Assembly (NCBI GenBank): GCA_020636005.1
Contig: JACJYR010000001.1
Span: 2,356,001 to 2,420,000, forward strand
From: Lewinellaceae bacterium
Lineage (GTDB): Bacteria; Bacteroidota; Bacteroidia; Chitinophagales; Saprospiraceae
DNA: 64,000 bases
Direction of reading: 5' to 3'
Made by a program: the position numbers and the translations under genes. Below, piece after piece: positions 52,801 to 61,952 of the stretch. Positions within the stretch are counted from its first letter, which is position 1. Every line of letters begins with the position of its first letter. The notes under the pieces are model-generated. The model saw only the letters and a program-made list of their open reading frames with translations. It had not been told where the DNA came from and searched no databases.

Positions 52801-54889
52801 TTCCGGGGCAGGCGATGGCACGGCTACTGCCAACCCGACCGGTGGTACCGCTCCCTTTTCTTATGAATGGAGTACAGGTGCTACAACAGCAACAATCACC
52901 GGGCTGGTTTCTGCCAACTACATGGTCACCGTTTCAGATGCAAACGGATGCACGGTCGAACACGTAGTGCCGGTCGCACCTTTCGCCTGCACTGCCGCGG
53001 CCAATATCGCTTTTAACAATATAAGTTGCCACGGTGAAAGTGACGGTTCGGCCACCGTTACATTCGGGGGCGGCCTTTCGCCCTACAATTATGAATGGTC
53101 AAACGAGGCCACTACGGCTACTATCAGCCTGCTTGGCCCAGGTACATATTCCGTCACTGTATCGGATGCTGTAAATTGTGCGGCCATTGCGGAAGTGACA
53201 ATTGAGGAACCCAATTCGCTGGAAGCGGAGGTGGTCGCGCTGACCAACGCTGATTGTGGCCAAAGCAATGGTTTTGCGGAAGTTGCAGCCGTTGGCGGCA
53301 CACCTGGTTTTGCCTTTCAGTGGTCAAATGGGGAAACTGGTACAACAGTCAACAATCTCGACCCGGGTGTACTTACAGTTGCTATCACCGACGCCAATGA
53401 TTGCCAAACTTCCCTCGAAATACAGGTCGGGGTGAATGACACAGAGGCTCCCGAAGTATTGACCCAAGACATTACCATTGTACTTGATGCAAATGGAAAT
53501 GCTGATATTGCTGCTACCGATGTAGATTTTGGCAGTTCAGATAATTGTGACATTGCCAGCATGACAATTGACAGGAACAGTTTCACCTGTGCTGACCTGG
53601 GGCAACATGAAGTGGTATTGACCGTGACCGACGAAGCTGGAAACAGCAGCACGGGCAGCGCCATCGTCACAGTTGAAGACAATGCCATCCCTTCCATTAT
53701 TGTCCAGGATATTATTGTTGCTTTGGATGAAAATGGGGAGGCGGTCATTACCCCTGCTATGCTCGACAATGGAAGCACCGACAATTGCGGTATTGTTGAT
53801 TGGGGTATTGATGCCAGTTCTTTCACCTGCGACAATATAGGTGCCAATGCAGTGGTACTGACCGTAACAGATGGGAGCGGGAACAGCAATTCAGGTACGG
53901 CCATTGTCACGGTGCAGGATACGAAGTCCCCAGCGATTGATTGCCCGTCCGATATGGTGCTGCCCTATTGCGATGCCGTTGCCACATACTCCTATGCGGT
54001 ATCCGATAACTGTACGGCCAGCCCTGTGGTAAGTATAATGGGGCCAGCCAGCGGTACTTCCCTTTCACCTGGTGTGTCAACAGTTGAAATTTCCGCAACG
54101 GATGCACATGGCAATAGTTCCACGTGTAGTTTTACCATCTCCGTAACGGAAACAATCGAGGCCAACCCAGCCGTCGCAGATGTCAGTTGCTTTGGGGGCA
54201 ATGATGGCAGCATTTCAATCAATGCAATGGGCGGCAGCCCCGCATATACCTATGCCTGGAACAATGGTGCTACATCGCCCGCCATTGAAAATATAGGAAG
54301 TGGCGATTATTCGGTGGTAGTGACGGATGCGGATGGCTGCGAGGCAACATTAACGTTTGCAGTATTGCAGCCGACCGATATAGTTTCGGATGCCATTACC
54401 ATCGTGCCTGCTACGGGTGACCTTCCCAACGGCTCGATTGATGTGGGCGTAAGCGGCGGCACGGGGCCTTACCAATATGTATGGACGAACGAGGCCGGCA
54501 ATGTCGTTTCCGGGAATGAAGACATTGAGGATGTTCCGGCAGGCACCTATAAGCTGACCGTCACCGATGCCAATGGCTGTGTGGATGTACACGTTTTTAC
54601 GGTGGAATCTGCTACTGCTGTGATAGACCAAAACATAGCCAGTCACATTAACCTCTACCCAAACCCGACGACGGGCATGGTTACCCTGGAGGTTAGCGGT
54701 ACATCGGGAAACAATGTAACGGCCGTGATTTACAATGTAAATGGCAAAATGTTGGCAGAATTCCCGAACGGGGTTTTGGCCAACGGCAAAAGAGAACTGG
54801 ATCTATCTGCTTATCCGGCAGGCGTTTATCTGGTTAAGATCTTGATCGAAGGCCAGATAGTCAGCAAACGCCTCGTCGTGGGCAGGTAA
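49886..54889 (+). CDS. T9SS adhesin with N-terminal thioredoxin-fold domain and SprB repeats
   Basis: This is a 1667-residue surface protein. Signal peptide MKHFLLISLCLLTSLAAFAQ is followed by a TlpA/redoxin-like domain (about 22-170): APNWTMTDINGTSH, FLDFSATWCGPCW with Cys61 and Cys64 intact, and a YGIGYYPTIYGVCP cis-Pro-like segment. Then come SprB units (about 172-320), Ig/PKD-like repeats with AxGGxIxCxxSSVxLxGNS pattern (about 325-730), more SprB units (NISCFGNANGTATVQ; YAWSNG core; about 734-1180), two SFTCDNIG-type domains (about 1185-1340), an HYR-like domain (about 1345-1425), a last SprB unit and the T9SS tail (LYPNPTTGMVTLEV ... YPAGVYLVKILIEG). A redox head on an adhesin is unusual. 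Confidence 0.9.
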   Translation: MKHFLLISLCLLTSLAAFAQLPPGSTAPNWTMTDINGTSHTLYNYLDNEKVVFLDFSATWCGPCWNYHNTHAFKDLYNTYGPPGSNKVMAFMIEGDEDTNTACLYGPTGCVGGTQGNWVSGTPYPIIDDHTMVSAYGIGYYPTIYGVCPDKKIYEVGQVPEQQLWDFAKGCSAPTVQLVSSTNNDCFGQSNGSITVTAVGGITPFSYAWSNGASTQNLSNLPAGNYTLTVTGSLGGTKSFGPITITQPQNPVEANLSSFTPAGCGGLGGTATVIASGGTPGYNYLWNTGATTQQVFNLAPGAYSVTVTDLNGCTDNIQNIVIEPPVLPTASASAPGLLTCSQPMITLNGSGSTTGPDIDYTWTTSDGHIVSGGNTLDNCVVDAPGTYSLLVLNSASTCSAWASVAVSQDISAPTATAATPGELTCTTTQLTLVGLGSSGPGYSILWTTVGGNIVSGATTLNPVVNAAGTYTLTITKTANGCTGSSNTVVTSNTTPPNISASGGEITCTSSSVQLAGNSTTNGVTYSWTGPNGFTSSQQNPTVSQQGAYTLKVTQTSSGCSTTAQAQVLENNAPPAISAAGGTINCLQSSVALTGNSNAVGSTYSWTGPNGFTSSLQSPSVNEQGNYLLTVTAPNGCTKDATAVVNVNTTPPTANAGSNGVMNCHVNSIVLNGTGSSSGSQFSYLWTTTNGHLLSGENTLTPTVDAIGDYALLVTNNNNGCTQAAATAVTQTPAVTAGLSSQTNISCFGNANGTATVQAGGGNGSYTYAWSNGQSNATASNLSAGSYSVTVTDGENCTASQTVAISQPNELVVTTSTTAQTAPGVNDGTASANITGGTGSYTYAWSNGATNDLITGLAPGNYTVSVTDANGCVKIKTVTVNAFGCAVSAATSETDVTCNGAANGTAGISLSNALEPYTYAWSNGETTANITGLVPGTYTVSATDDNGCEVVASIEVEEPAVLNANVTSTAVTASGAGDGTATANPTGGTAPFSYEWSTGATTATITGLVSANYMVTVSDANGCTVEHVVPVAPFACTAAANIAFNNISCHGESDGSATVTFGGGLSPYNYEWSNEATTATISLLGPGTYSVTVSDAVNCAAIAEVTIEEPNSLEAEVVALTNADCGQSNGFAEVAAVGGTPGFAFQWSNGETGTTVNNLDPGVLTVAITDANDCQTSLEIQVGVNDTEAPEVLTQDITIVLDANGNADIAATDVDFGSSDNCDIASMTIDRNSFTCADLGQHEVVLTVTDEAGNSSTGSAIVTVEDNAIPSIIVQDIIVALDENGEAVITPAMLDNGSTDNCGIVDWGIDASSFTCDNIGANAVVLTVTDGSGNSNSGTAIVTVQDTKSPAIDCPSDMVLPYCDAVATYSYAVSDNCTASPVVSIMGPASGTSLSPGVSTVEISATDAHGNSSTCSFTISVTETIEANPAVADVSCFGGNDGSISINAMGGSPAYTYAWNNGATSPAIENIGSGDYSVVVTDADGCEATLTFAVLQPTDIVSDAITIVPATGDLPNGSIDVGVSGGTGPYQYVWTNEAGNVVSGNEDIEDVPAGTYKLTVTDANGCVDVHVFTVESATAVIDQNIASHINLYPNPTTGMVTLEVSGTSGNNVTAVIYNVNGKMLAEFPNGVLANGKRELDLSAYPAGVYLVKILIEGQIVSKRLVVGR

Positions 54890-54915
54890 ACCTATCATGA
54901 GGTTATGATTTGTTG

Positions 54916-54951
54916 ATGGGCGGCCTTTTACGGTCGCCCATTTTGTTTTTC
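54916..54951 (+). terminator. Terminator after the thioredoxin/SprB gene
   Basis: ATGGGCG pairs with CGCCCAT around a Pro-rich-codon loop and is followed by TTTTGTTTTT. It overlaps the stop of the convergent DUF2400 gene. Confidence 0.7.
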
Positions 54952-55710
54952 CAAAACCCCAAGGCCGAAGAGGGCGAAGTCGTATTTCACAGGATCCTTT
55001 GGGTCGAATTGGCGAAGGCGTTCCGTAAGCTCGATCACGGCCTGCCAGTCAGTTTGCTTTCTTTCCAACAAACCAAACCTCCGGGCGATGCGCTCTACAT
55101 GCACGTCAAGCGGCATAAGCAATTGGGAAGGTTTTATATTTTTCCAAATGCCGAAGTCAACGCCCCGTCCGTCATTTCGCACCATCCAGCGCAGGAACAT
55201 GTTCAGGCGCTTGCAGGTGGATTTGGTAGCTGGCGTTGCCACGTGCTTCCGGGTACGCCGGGGCGCATCGGGCAGGGAGAAAAAGAGGCGGTGGAAACCA
55301 GTCACAGCGTTTTCTACGTGCGGATCGGCTGGCAGCATATTTTTCAAAAAAGCATCTTCCAGGGAGTGGTGGTTTTTATAGAACCATTGCAAAAATTCTA
55401 AAAAATAAAGGGTATCCGTGGCCTGGAAAGTGCGGTGTTTGAACGAGAGGAAACGCTCCCGGTCTTTTTCCAGGTGGTTCAGCACAAAATCATAGGGCGC
55501 GCCCTCCATAAGCCCGAACAATTCGTTGGCTTTGCTGATGATCGTCCTGCGTTGGCCCCAGGCAAACATGGCCGTCCAGAAAGCAGTAATCTCTACGTCC
55601 TGTAATTTGGAGAAACGATGGGGGATGCTGATCGGATCGTTGGCAATGAAGGATGGGTTGTTGTACTTTTCAGCCGACTGGTCAAGGAGTATTTTCAGGT
55701 TGGATGTCAT
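54928..55710 (-). CDS. DUF2400 / TIGR02757 family protein
   Basis: The 260-residue helical protein has the family's DPISIPHRFSKLQDVEITAFWTA segment (residues 25-47), FAWGQRRTIISKANEL, and MFLRWMVRNDGRGVDFGIW followed by LDVHVERIARRFGLL. This resembles an HhH-GPD DNA glycosylase-like helical fold in which the D-x-H-V segment matches the catalytic region (family knowledge, function unproven). Length is typical. It stands alone, convergent with the SprB gene. Confidence 0.88.
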   Translation of the reverse strand: MTSNLKILLDQSAEKYNNPSFIANDPISIPHRFSKLQDVEITAFWTAMFAWGQRRTIISKANELFGLMEGAPYDFVLNHLEKDRERFLSFKHRTFQATDTLYFLEFLQWFYKNHHSLEDAFLKNMLPADPHVENAVTGFHRLFFSLPDAPRRTRKHVATPATKSTCKRLNMFLRWMVRNDGRGVDFGIWKNIKPSQLLMPLDVHVERIARRFGLLERKQTDWQAVIELTERLRQFDPKDPVKYDFALFGLGVLEKQNGRP

Positions 55711-55904
55711 TTATTTTATAGCTTCTAATCCGCCTTCCAAGTTTCCACGCCCAATCTTTACACGAGACTATACTGAGATGCGTGTTTTTGAAAAAAACAT
55801 GCGCAAAACCAATCACTTGTGAGAAATTGACACAGCTTTTCGAACAATCTCATCTTTACACCTAATGAAAGTTGGGAAAAAGCCATCCAGGGGCATTTTT
55901 CAGT

Positions 55905-56777
55905 TTACAAATGCCGCTCGGCATGGTAGCTTGACCGCACCAACGGGCCGCTCTCCACAAAGTCGAACCCTTTTGCGAGGCCCACTTCCCGGTATTCGGC
56001 AAACTTGTCGGGGTGTACAAAGGAGGCTACTTCCAGGTGCATTTTTGTTGGCTGCAGGTATTGGCCGATGGTCAGCACGTCGCAGCCATGTTCCTTTAGA
56101 TCGTCCATCGTTTTGAACACGGCTTCGTCTGTTTCGCCGAGGCCGACCATGATGCCGCTTTTGGTGCGTTTGCCGTAGTCTTTTGTGCGGCGGATTTGCT
56201 CCAGGCTGCGGCTGTATCTTGCCTGAGGGCGCACTTTTCTGTAAAGGTTTTCAACAGTTTCCATGTTGTGCGAAACGACCTCCTGCCCACCGCTGATCAT
56301 GCGCTCGAGTGCTTCCCAGTTAGCCTTCACATCGGGGATGAGCGTCTCGATGGTCGTATCGGGGGAAAGCTCCTTGACAGATCTGACCGTTTGGTACCAG
56401 ATTTCGGCGCCCCGGTCTTTCAGTTCGTCCCGGTTCACAGAGGTGATGACAGCGTGTTTCACCTGCATGAGTATAATGGCCTCTGCCACCCGGCGGGGTT
56501 CGTCGGTGTCATATTCGGGCGGGCGGCCGGTTTTCACGGCGCAGAAGGAACAGGAACGTGTGCAGGTGTTCCCCAAAATCATAAAAGTAGCCGTGCCGGC
56601 ACCCCAGCACTCGCCCATGTTGGGGCAGTTGCCACTCTGGCAAATCGTATGGAGGTTGTAGGAATCAACAAGATGGCGGACACGCTTGAAGTCTTCGCCG
56701 ATGGGCAGTTTCACCCGAAGCCAATCCGGTTTGCGGCGGCGGGATTCTACCTTCTCTGCTATTGGAAGTTCGATCAT
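55905..56777 (-). CDS. lipA: Lipoyl synthase
   Basis: This radical-SAM enzyme inserts two sulfurs into octanoyl groups on lipoyl domains. The 290-residue protein shows both iron-sulfur sites: the auxiliary cluster CQSGNCPNMGEC and the radical-SAM CTRSCSFC. It also has TSVNRDELKDRG, VSHNMETVENLYRKVRP and the C-terminal RSSYHAE with the serine ligand. Length is standard. No lipB is adjacent. Confidence 0.97.
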   Translation of the reverse strand: MIELPIAEKVESRRRKPDWLRVKLPIGEDFKRVRHLVDSYNLHTICQSGNCPNMGECWGAGTATFMILGNTCTRSCSFCAVKTGRPPEYDTDEPRRVAEAIILMQVKHAVITSVNRDELKDRGAEIWYQTVRSVKELSPDTTIETLIPDVKANWEALERMISGGQEVVSHNMETVENLYRKVRPQARYSRSLEQIRRTKDYGKRTKSGIMVGLGETDEAVFKTMDDLKEHGCDVLTIGQYLQPTKMHLEVASFVHPDKFAEYREVGLAKGFDFVESGPLVRSSYHAERHL

Positions 56778-56973
56778 GGATTTTCTGTTGAAAGAAATAG
56801 TGTTTAAGTGTTCGAGTATTTAGGTGTTTTGCCCAAAACTGAAAAAACGGTAGAAAGTACCCCTGTCGAAATAATGAAAGGGTATTTTACCACCTCTTCT
56901 ATGGAGAATTTTTTAGGAAAAATTTTCACAAAGCCCTGGCGATAAGGTAACCGTTCGCCGTCTGCCGAAAAAA

Positions 56974-57756
56974 TCAATACCTTTTGCCAAACTGCAAATG
57001 TATGAAAAGGTTGAGGAAGAGCTGGTTGTTCTCCACGCCGCCTTGCTCCACCATGATGGGCGCTTTCTTGGTAAAAACATCCACCATGATACCAGCCTCG
57101 ACAGACTTGAGGTACTCATCGAAGGCTCCCCAGTCGAAGTGAACGGCAGCCCTGCCATGGGCCCCAGGCAGTAAGGAAATCTCGCCGAAGCCCTTTGACC
57201 AGCCGGATGAACCGTGGATTTGGGTAAGGTCGAGGAAGCGGGCAGCGTCTTGCTCGGAATATTTTTTTGAAATGGAATTGCCGCCCTCCGTGCGCAGTTC
57301 AAGGTAGTAGGGCTTTAAAAGGCCAAGGGTAGGGCCCAGTTCGTAGGAAATACCCACGGCCACACCCTTGTGTTTTGCTTTTTCGGAAAAATAACGCTTT
57401 CTGCCAATACCTACCCTCAGGGCGTAGAGGTTGTTCTGTTTGCCATATTTAAAGGCCCTGGAAATCCTGCCGCTGAGGGTGCTGGGCGCATCAAAGCTCT
57501 GGCGGATTTCCTTGGGGTGTTTGAGTTCGCCCAGTTCGATGTGGAAATATTTGGTGAGGTAGTAGGTCTTTATTTTCCCGATGCTGACCCCAGCCGCCAT
57601 GCCGTTGGTGTGCAGCCGCAGACCGATGGCAAATTCCTTGTTGTAGATAATTCCCTTGTTCGGATCGTCCAACTGTTTTGGCTGGATGATTTCCTGCGCA
57701 GATAGTACAAGCCCCGTGCAGAGGAGGATGGCAGTGAAGTAAATCTTTATTGTCAT
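56974..57756 (-). CDS. Predicted outer-membrane or periplasmic protein of unknown function
   Basis: The 260-residue protein (ATG 57756) starts with a signal peptide (MTIKIYFTAILLCTGLVLSAQ). The body alternates hydrophobic and polar residues with many aromatic ends (FAIGLRLHTNGMAAGVSIGK, LYALRVGIGRKRYFSEK, GVAVGISYELGPTLGLLKPY), as in small beta-barrels, and ends in LFIHLQFGKRY. I recognise no named family, but such DUF3575-like barrels are common in Bacteroidota. ATG 57762 is equally possible. Confidence 0.72.
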   Translation of the reverse strand: MTIKIYFTAILLCTGLVLSAQEIIQPKQLDDPNKGIIYNKEFAIGLRLHTNGMAAGVSIGKIKTYYLTKYFHIELGELKHPKEIRQSFDAPSTLSGRISRAFKYGKQNNLYALRVGIGRKRYFSEKAKHKGVAVGISYELGPTLGLLKPYYLELRTEGGNSISKKYSEQDAARFLDLTQIHGSSGWSKGFGEISLLPGAHGRAAVHFDWGAFDEYLKSVEAGIMVDVFTKKAPIMVEQGGVENNQLFLNLFIHLQFGKRY

Positions 57757-58103
57757 GGCCAATTGAATCTTATTGAACTGGGATGGGTAAATTTTTTGGC
57801 ACCTAAAGTTAGGGGTAATCCGGCAGAGAAACGAGCGCTAAAGTGCAATTGTTTAAAATCTTTTGCTGAACAATGGGCTGGAAGCTTGCAAAATGTAAGG
57901 TTTGTTCAAAAACAATGCCTGCGAACGCCTGCGGCATTGTCCCGGCCCAGCACCCGCCCATTAGAGATATTGGCCTAAATCAAAGGCTTTGTTGTTGATC
58001 TCGGATTTTTCAAACCTGACAGGGCCAGAACCTTATAAGCCCCAATCGGCATCGTGCGGAAAGGCAAAGGATTTAACTCAAAAGCAATCAAAGTTTCTTT
58101 CTA
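57757..58103. other. Intergenic region
   Basis: In these 347 bases I see only a small hairpin (CAATGCC at 57913 with GGCATTG at 57933). No gene or clear promoter is visible. Confidence 0.45.
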
Positions 58104-59342
58104 TCATTCGTAGCGGAGCGATTCGATGGGGTCGAGCCTTGCAGCCTTTAGCGCAGGGTAGATGCCGGAGGCCAGCCCGACCACGGTGCAAACAATGATG
58201 GCCATGATGATCCAGTCCCAGGGAATGAGGAAGTTGCCCCCCATCAGTTGGGTGACGGAGTTGCCGACCAGGATGCCGAGCACGATGCCGACGAGGCCGC
58301 CCATTTGGCAAATCATCACGGCTTCCGTGAGGAATTGGTAAAGGATGTTCTTGCGGGTGGCTCCGAGTGCCTTGCTGATGCCCACTTCCTTGGTGCGCTC
58401 GGTGACGGAAACCAGCATGATATTCATCAATCCGATGGCAGCCCCCAGCAAGGTCATCAGCCCGATGGCCACGGCCGCAATGCGGAGGCTGGCCGTGTTG
58501 TCACGGATAATGGAGACCAGCGAGTCGCTTTTGAAAATTTCGAAATCGTTTTCCTGCGTCGCTTTCAGCCCCCGGACGTTCCGAAATAGGCCGATGGAAG
58601 ACGATTCTGCCGATTCCATATCTGTGGCCTCGTTGAGGCTCACCATGAGATTATAGTTCTGATCCTGTGCGGCATAGTACCTTTTGCCATCCATCAGCGG
58701 GATGAGCACGGTTCGGTCTTCGCTCTGGTTCATGCTGCTGCCTTTGGAAGCCAACACACCGACTACCAGGAACTGGAGATTGCCAATGGCGATTTTTTTG
58801 TCAATGGCTTTTTCGGCCTTGCCCTTGAACAGGTTTTTCACAATGTCTGCCCCAATGAGTGCCCGGTTGGCGCCATGCAGTATTTCGTGGGAAGTGAAGG
58901 CCCTGCCGGTTTCAATAGTAAAACCTTTTACCTCCAGGTAGTTTTCATCAATGGCCACGACCGATACGGTGGGATTGGTCTTTTCGTCATCGTGTTTGAT
59001 GGCGGCCTGGGAGGTGCAATCCACGGAAACCGAAATCCTGGCCGGAAAGTCGAACCGCTCCTTGAAATCCAACGCCTGCTTATAGGAAATAGGCTCGCCT
59101 TGCTTGCTGCGCCTGCCCCCATGGCTGCCGCTCATCTCCACGCCTTTCGGCACAATGGTAAAGGAGTTGGCGCCCAGGCCGGAGAAACTGTCGTTCAAGG
59201 AAAAGATGGCACTGTCAATGGCGGTCAAAATGCCCACCAGGGCAGCTATACCCACCGCAATGATGAGCAAAGTGAGCACGGCCCTCAACAGATTGGTTTT
59301 GACCGAACGGAATGCAATGTTGAATACCTCAAGTTTATTCAT
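58104..59342 (-). CDS. ABC transporter permease, MacB/FtsX type
   Basis: The 412-residue permease has one N-terminal membrane helix (LLRAVLTLLIIAVGIAALVGI), a large periplasmic MacB-like domain (about 45-270) and three C-terminal helices in an FtsX domain (IAAVAIGLMTLLGAAIGLMNIMLVSVTERTKEVGISKALGA, residues 284-324; MICQMGGLVGIVLGILVG; WIIMAIIVCTVVGLASGIYPALKAA) ending DPIESLRYE. The family exports macrolides, peptides or lipoproteins using a separate LolD/MacB-like ATPase, which is not next to it here. Confidence 0.92.
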   Translation of the reverse strand: MNKLEVFNIAFRSVKTNLLRAVLTLLIIAVGIAALVGILTAIDSAIFSLNDSFSGLGANSFTIVPKGVEMSGSHGGRRSKQGEPISYKQALDFKERFDFPARISVSVDCTSQAAIKHDDEKTNPTVSVVAIDENYLEVKGFTIETGRAFTSHEILHGANRALIGADIVKNLFKGKAEKAIDKKIAIGNLQFLVVGVLASKGSSMNQSEDRTVLIPLMDGKRYYAAQDQNYNLMVSLNEATDMESAESSSIGLFRNVRGLKATQENDFEIFKSDSLVSIIRDNTASLRIAAVAIGLMTLLGAAIGLMNIMLVSVTERTKEVGISKALGATRKNILYQFLTEAVMICQMGGLVGIVLGILVGNSVTQLMGGNFLIPWDWIIMAIIVCTVVGLASGIYPALKAARLDPIESLRYE

Positions 59343-59651
59343 ACCGGGATTTTCAATAGGGCGCTGAAATTAAGATAGCCCGGTTGCCCGTTTTAGTTTT
59401 GTTCGATGAAATTTATCATTTGCTGGACAGAACTGGATCAGCTTCAACTTAAATGGTTGAAAATCAATCATTTTAAAAAACTTCCGATCAAGCCTTTATT
59501 CTGCCGGGTGCTGTGCTAATTTTGCAACCGGATTTTTTTGCTACTTTTGAAACGCATCGATTGGAGGGGGCCAGCCAGGCACTTTGCCAGGTTGGTTTCT
59601 CGAAGCCACCCTGAACGGGTTGTTGCCCTTTCAATCCCAACTAAATAATAC
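59343..59651. other. Divergent intergenic region permease / upp
   Basis: In 309 bases a good -7 box for upp is seen at 59517. I see no gene and no hairpin of note. Confidence 0.45.
59517..59525 (+). promoter_or_regulatory. -7 box of upp promoter (candidate)
   Basis: TAATTTTGC matches TAnnTTTGc. A TTTA at about 59496 is the only -33 candidate. The leader would be about 120 bases. Confidence 0.45.
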
Positions 59652-60302
59652 ATGGTTGTAAATCTGAGCGATAAGGATTCCATTGCCAACCGTTTCCTTG
59701 CCGAAATAAGGGACGCCAACATCCAAAAGGACAGGATGCGGTTCCGCAGGAACCTGGAGCGTATCGGGGAAGTGCTGGCTTATGAACTGAGCAAAAAACT
59801 ACAGTACGAGACCGAAGAAATAGAAACTCCGCTCGGTGTGGCCAAGGTCAAGCTGCCCTGCCAACGCCTGGTATTGGCAACCATCCTGCGGGCAGGCATC
59901 CCTTTCCACCAGGGTTTGCTCAACTACTTCGACCAGGCCGAAAATGCTTTTGTCTCTGCCTACCGCAAGCATCACAAGGACGGCACTTTTGAAATCAACC
60001 TTGAATACATATCCTGCCCCGACCTCAGCGACGCCGTGCTGATCATTGCCGACCCCATGTTGGCCACCGGTGCCTCTATGGACATTGCCATCCGGGAACT
60101 GAAGAATTTTGGAGAACCTGCCCAAATACACATTGTGACGGCCGTTGCCTCCCGCCAAGGGGTGGATCACATCCGGCGCAGCCATCCCAAAGCCCATATC
60201 TGGATGGCGGCCCTCGACGAGGAATTGACCGCAAAATCCTACATTGTGCCGGGGCTTGGCGATGCGGGAGACCTGAGCTATGGCGCCAAAATCCAGGACT
60301 AA
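59652..60302 (+). CDS. upp: Uracil phosphoribosyltransferase
   Basis: Upp salvages uracil to UMP using PRPP. The 216-residue protein has the PRPP-binding loop IIADPMLATGASM, the RAGIPFHQGLLNYF segment and the C-terminal uracil-binding IVPGLGDAGDLSYGA. It is close in length to the usual 208-216. The cdsA gene begins 57 bases downstream, so the two are probably one transcript. Confidence 0.95.
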   Translation: MVVNLSDKDSIANRFLAEIRDANIQKDRMRFRRNLERIGEVLAYELSKKLQYETEEIETPLGVAKVKLPCQRLVLATILRAGIPFHQGLLNYFDQAENAFVSAYRKHHKDGTFEINLEYISCPDLSDAVLIIADPMLATGASMDIAIRELKNFGEPAQIHIVTAVASRQGVDHIRRSHPKAHIWMAALDEELTAKSYIVPGLGDAGDLSYGAKIQD

Positions 60303-60359
60303 GCCTGCCCTTTTGCCAAACAAGCCCTAAAGCCAAACAGACGAACAACTGACAAACAC

Positions 60360-61196
60360 ATGAAAGGACTCATTCGCAGGGCAAGCACGGCCCTAATCTT
60401 CGTGATTGTGATGCTGGTAGGCTTGTTTGGTGGGCGCTATTCTTTTATTTCCCTGTTCGCCATCATCACGGCCCTATGCCTTTGGGAATACCTGAGCATG
60501 GTGCTGAACCGCTACACCCGGCGGGATTTCACCAGGATGCTGCTGGGGATTACATTTGGCCTGACCCCCTTCGTGCTGGCAACCATCATGCACATGAGCC
60601 CTATCCGATCGAACGATCAGTTTGTCATTTTCACCGCCATCCTTTTTTTTCCCTTCATTTTCCTGGCCTTCATTTACGAATTGTTCACCCGATCCGCCAC
60701 ACCGTTCCAAAATGTGAGCTTCATCGTGCTCGGTATGGTCTATATCGGCGCACCCTTTGCCCTGGTTGACTTTATCGCCTTTGAAAAAGAAGAGTTTTCT
60801 GCCTGGACGGTTTTTGGCCTTCTGGTACTGACCTGGATGAACGACACGGGCGCTTACCTTATCGGATCGAGGATAGGCAAACACCCCCTCCATCCACGTA
60901 TTTCCCCCAAAAAAACCTGGGAAGGTACCATAGGGGGTGTAGTTGTCACGTTCATCGTGGCGTACATTTTTTGCGCTTCCACCGGCGTACTCAGGCTGAT
61001 AGATTGGATGGCATTGGCCGCCATTGTCGCTACCTTCGGCACCATGGGCGATTTGGTGGAATCCATGCTGAAACGGAGCGTTGGCGTAAAAGACTCCGGC
61101 AGCCTCCTGCCAGGCCATGGCGGGGTGCTCGACCGCTTCGATGCCTTCATTTTTCTCCTGCCTTTTGCGGCAGCTTATTTGTTGTGGATCCGTTAA
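60360..61196 (+). CDS. cdsA: Phosphatidate cytidylyltransferase
   Basis: CdsA makes CDP-diacylglycerol from phosphatidate and CTP at the inner membrane. The 278-residue protein has about eight membrane helices and the family signature SMLKRSVGVKDSGSLLPGHGG followed by VLDRFDAF (cut at residues 237-266), plus ISPKKTWEGTIGG and WMNDTGAYLIG. Length is typical. Confidence 0.95.
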   Translation: MKGLIRRASTALIFVIVMLVGLFGGRYSFISLFAIITALCLWEYLSMVLNRYTRRDFTRMLLGITFGLTPFVLATIMHMSPIRSNDQFVIFTAILFFPFIFLAFIYELFTRSATPFQNVSFIVLGMVYIGAPFALVDFIAFEKEEFSAWTVFGLLVLTWMNDTGAYLIGSRIGKHPLHPRISPKKTWEGTIGGVVVTFIVAYIFCASTGVLRLIDWMALAAIVATFGTMGDLVESMLKRSVGVKDSGSLLPGHGGVLDRFDAFIFLLPFAAAYLLWIR

Positions 61197-61265
61197 ACAT
61201 TCGGTGCCATTTTTCCCTTTTTACATTTTTTAACTTACAAGTTGCAAACCTAAAAGGGCATTCCG

Positions 61266-61297
61266 TTTGTCTTTAATGCCGGAATCCTCAACTTTGC
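61266..61297 (+). promoter_or_regulatory. Promoter candidate for the beta-barrel gene
   Basis: TTTG at 61266-61269, a 19-base spacer, and CAACTTTGC at 61289-61297 differ from consensus at one -7 base. It is only about 10 bases before the ATG at 61308. Confidence 0.45.
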
Positions 61298-61307
61298 CTA
61301 AAATCTG

Positions 61308-61952
61308 ATGACGATGAAAAAATATTTGCTGTTCGGCCTGCTGGCGCTCGTTTTTACCGCCGCTTTTACCAACGATGCCCTTGCCCAGAAAAAAGGGAAG
61401 AAGAAAAAGTCTTCTGCAACGGACGAGTATTTTGACGAGAGCGGGTTTGTGAATAAGTTGTGGTATGGGGGGAGTTTTACCCTTGGGTATTCTGGCACTA
61501 GTAGCCAAAGTTATTTTGCTTTTGGGTTGGCGCCAATGGTGGGTTATAAGTTGTTTAATGACATCGTCTCAGTTGGCCCGAGAGTAGGTTTTGAGTATAA
61601 TAACGTTAGGTTGAAATACAATAACAAAGTATATAAGGCTAACCCTTTATCTTATTCCGTAGGAGCCTTCGCAAGGATAAAGCCTTTTCAAAACTTTTTT
61701 GCTCATCTTGAGTACGAGTATCAAAACGCTGATTCTACCGATCCCGATGAAGATGGTTACATAGAATTAGATCCTCAAACGGACAAAATACTAACAACCA
61801 GAGTAGCTTATGATAATGTATATGTGGGAGCAGGTTATAACAGTGGGGGGAATTGGGCTTATGAAATATTGATACTATTCAATGTAAACCAGCCTGCGAC
61901 CACTGTCGCTTCTCCTTTCAACATACGGTTTGGCTTCACACATAAATTTTAA
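61308..61952 (+). CDS. Predicted outer membrane beta-barrel protein
   Basis: The 214-residue protein has a signal peptide (MKKYLLFGLLALVFTAAFTNDALAQ, residues 3-27), a Lys-rich stretch (KKGKKKKSS), then eight or so amphipathic strands (LWYGGSFTLGYSG, YFAFGLAPMVGYKLF, VSVGPRVGFEYNNVR, LSYSVGAFARIKPF, DNVYVGAGYNSGGNWAY) ending in FNIRFGFTHKF with a terminal Phe, as in BAM-assembled barrels. From about 61440 the coding DNA is visibly richer in A/T and uses different codons from its neighbours and from its own first 130 bases. Function unknown. ATG 61308 and 61314 are both possible. Confidence 0.75.
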   Translation: MTMKKYLLFGLLALVFTAAFTNDALAQKKGKKKKSSATDEYFDESGFVNKLWYGGSFTLGYSGTSSQSYFAFGLAPMVGYKLFNDIVSVGPRVGFEYNNVRLKYNNKVYKANPLSYSVGAFARIKPFQNFFAHLEYEYQNADSTDPDEDGYIELDPQTDKILTTRVAYDNVYVGAGYNSGGNWAYEILILFNVNQPATTVASPFNIRFGFTHKF

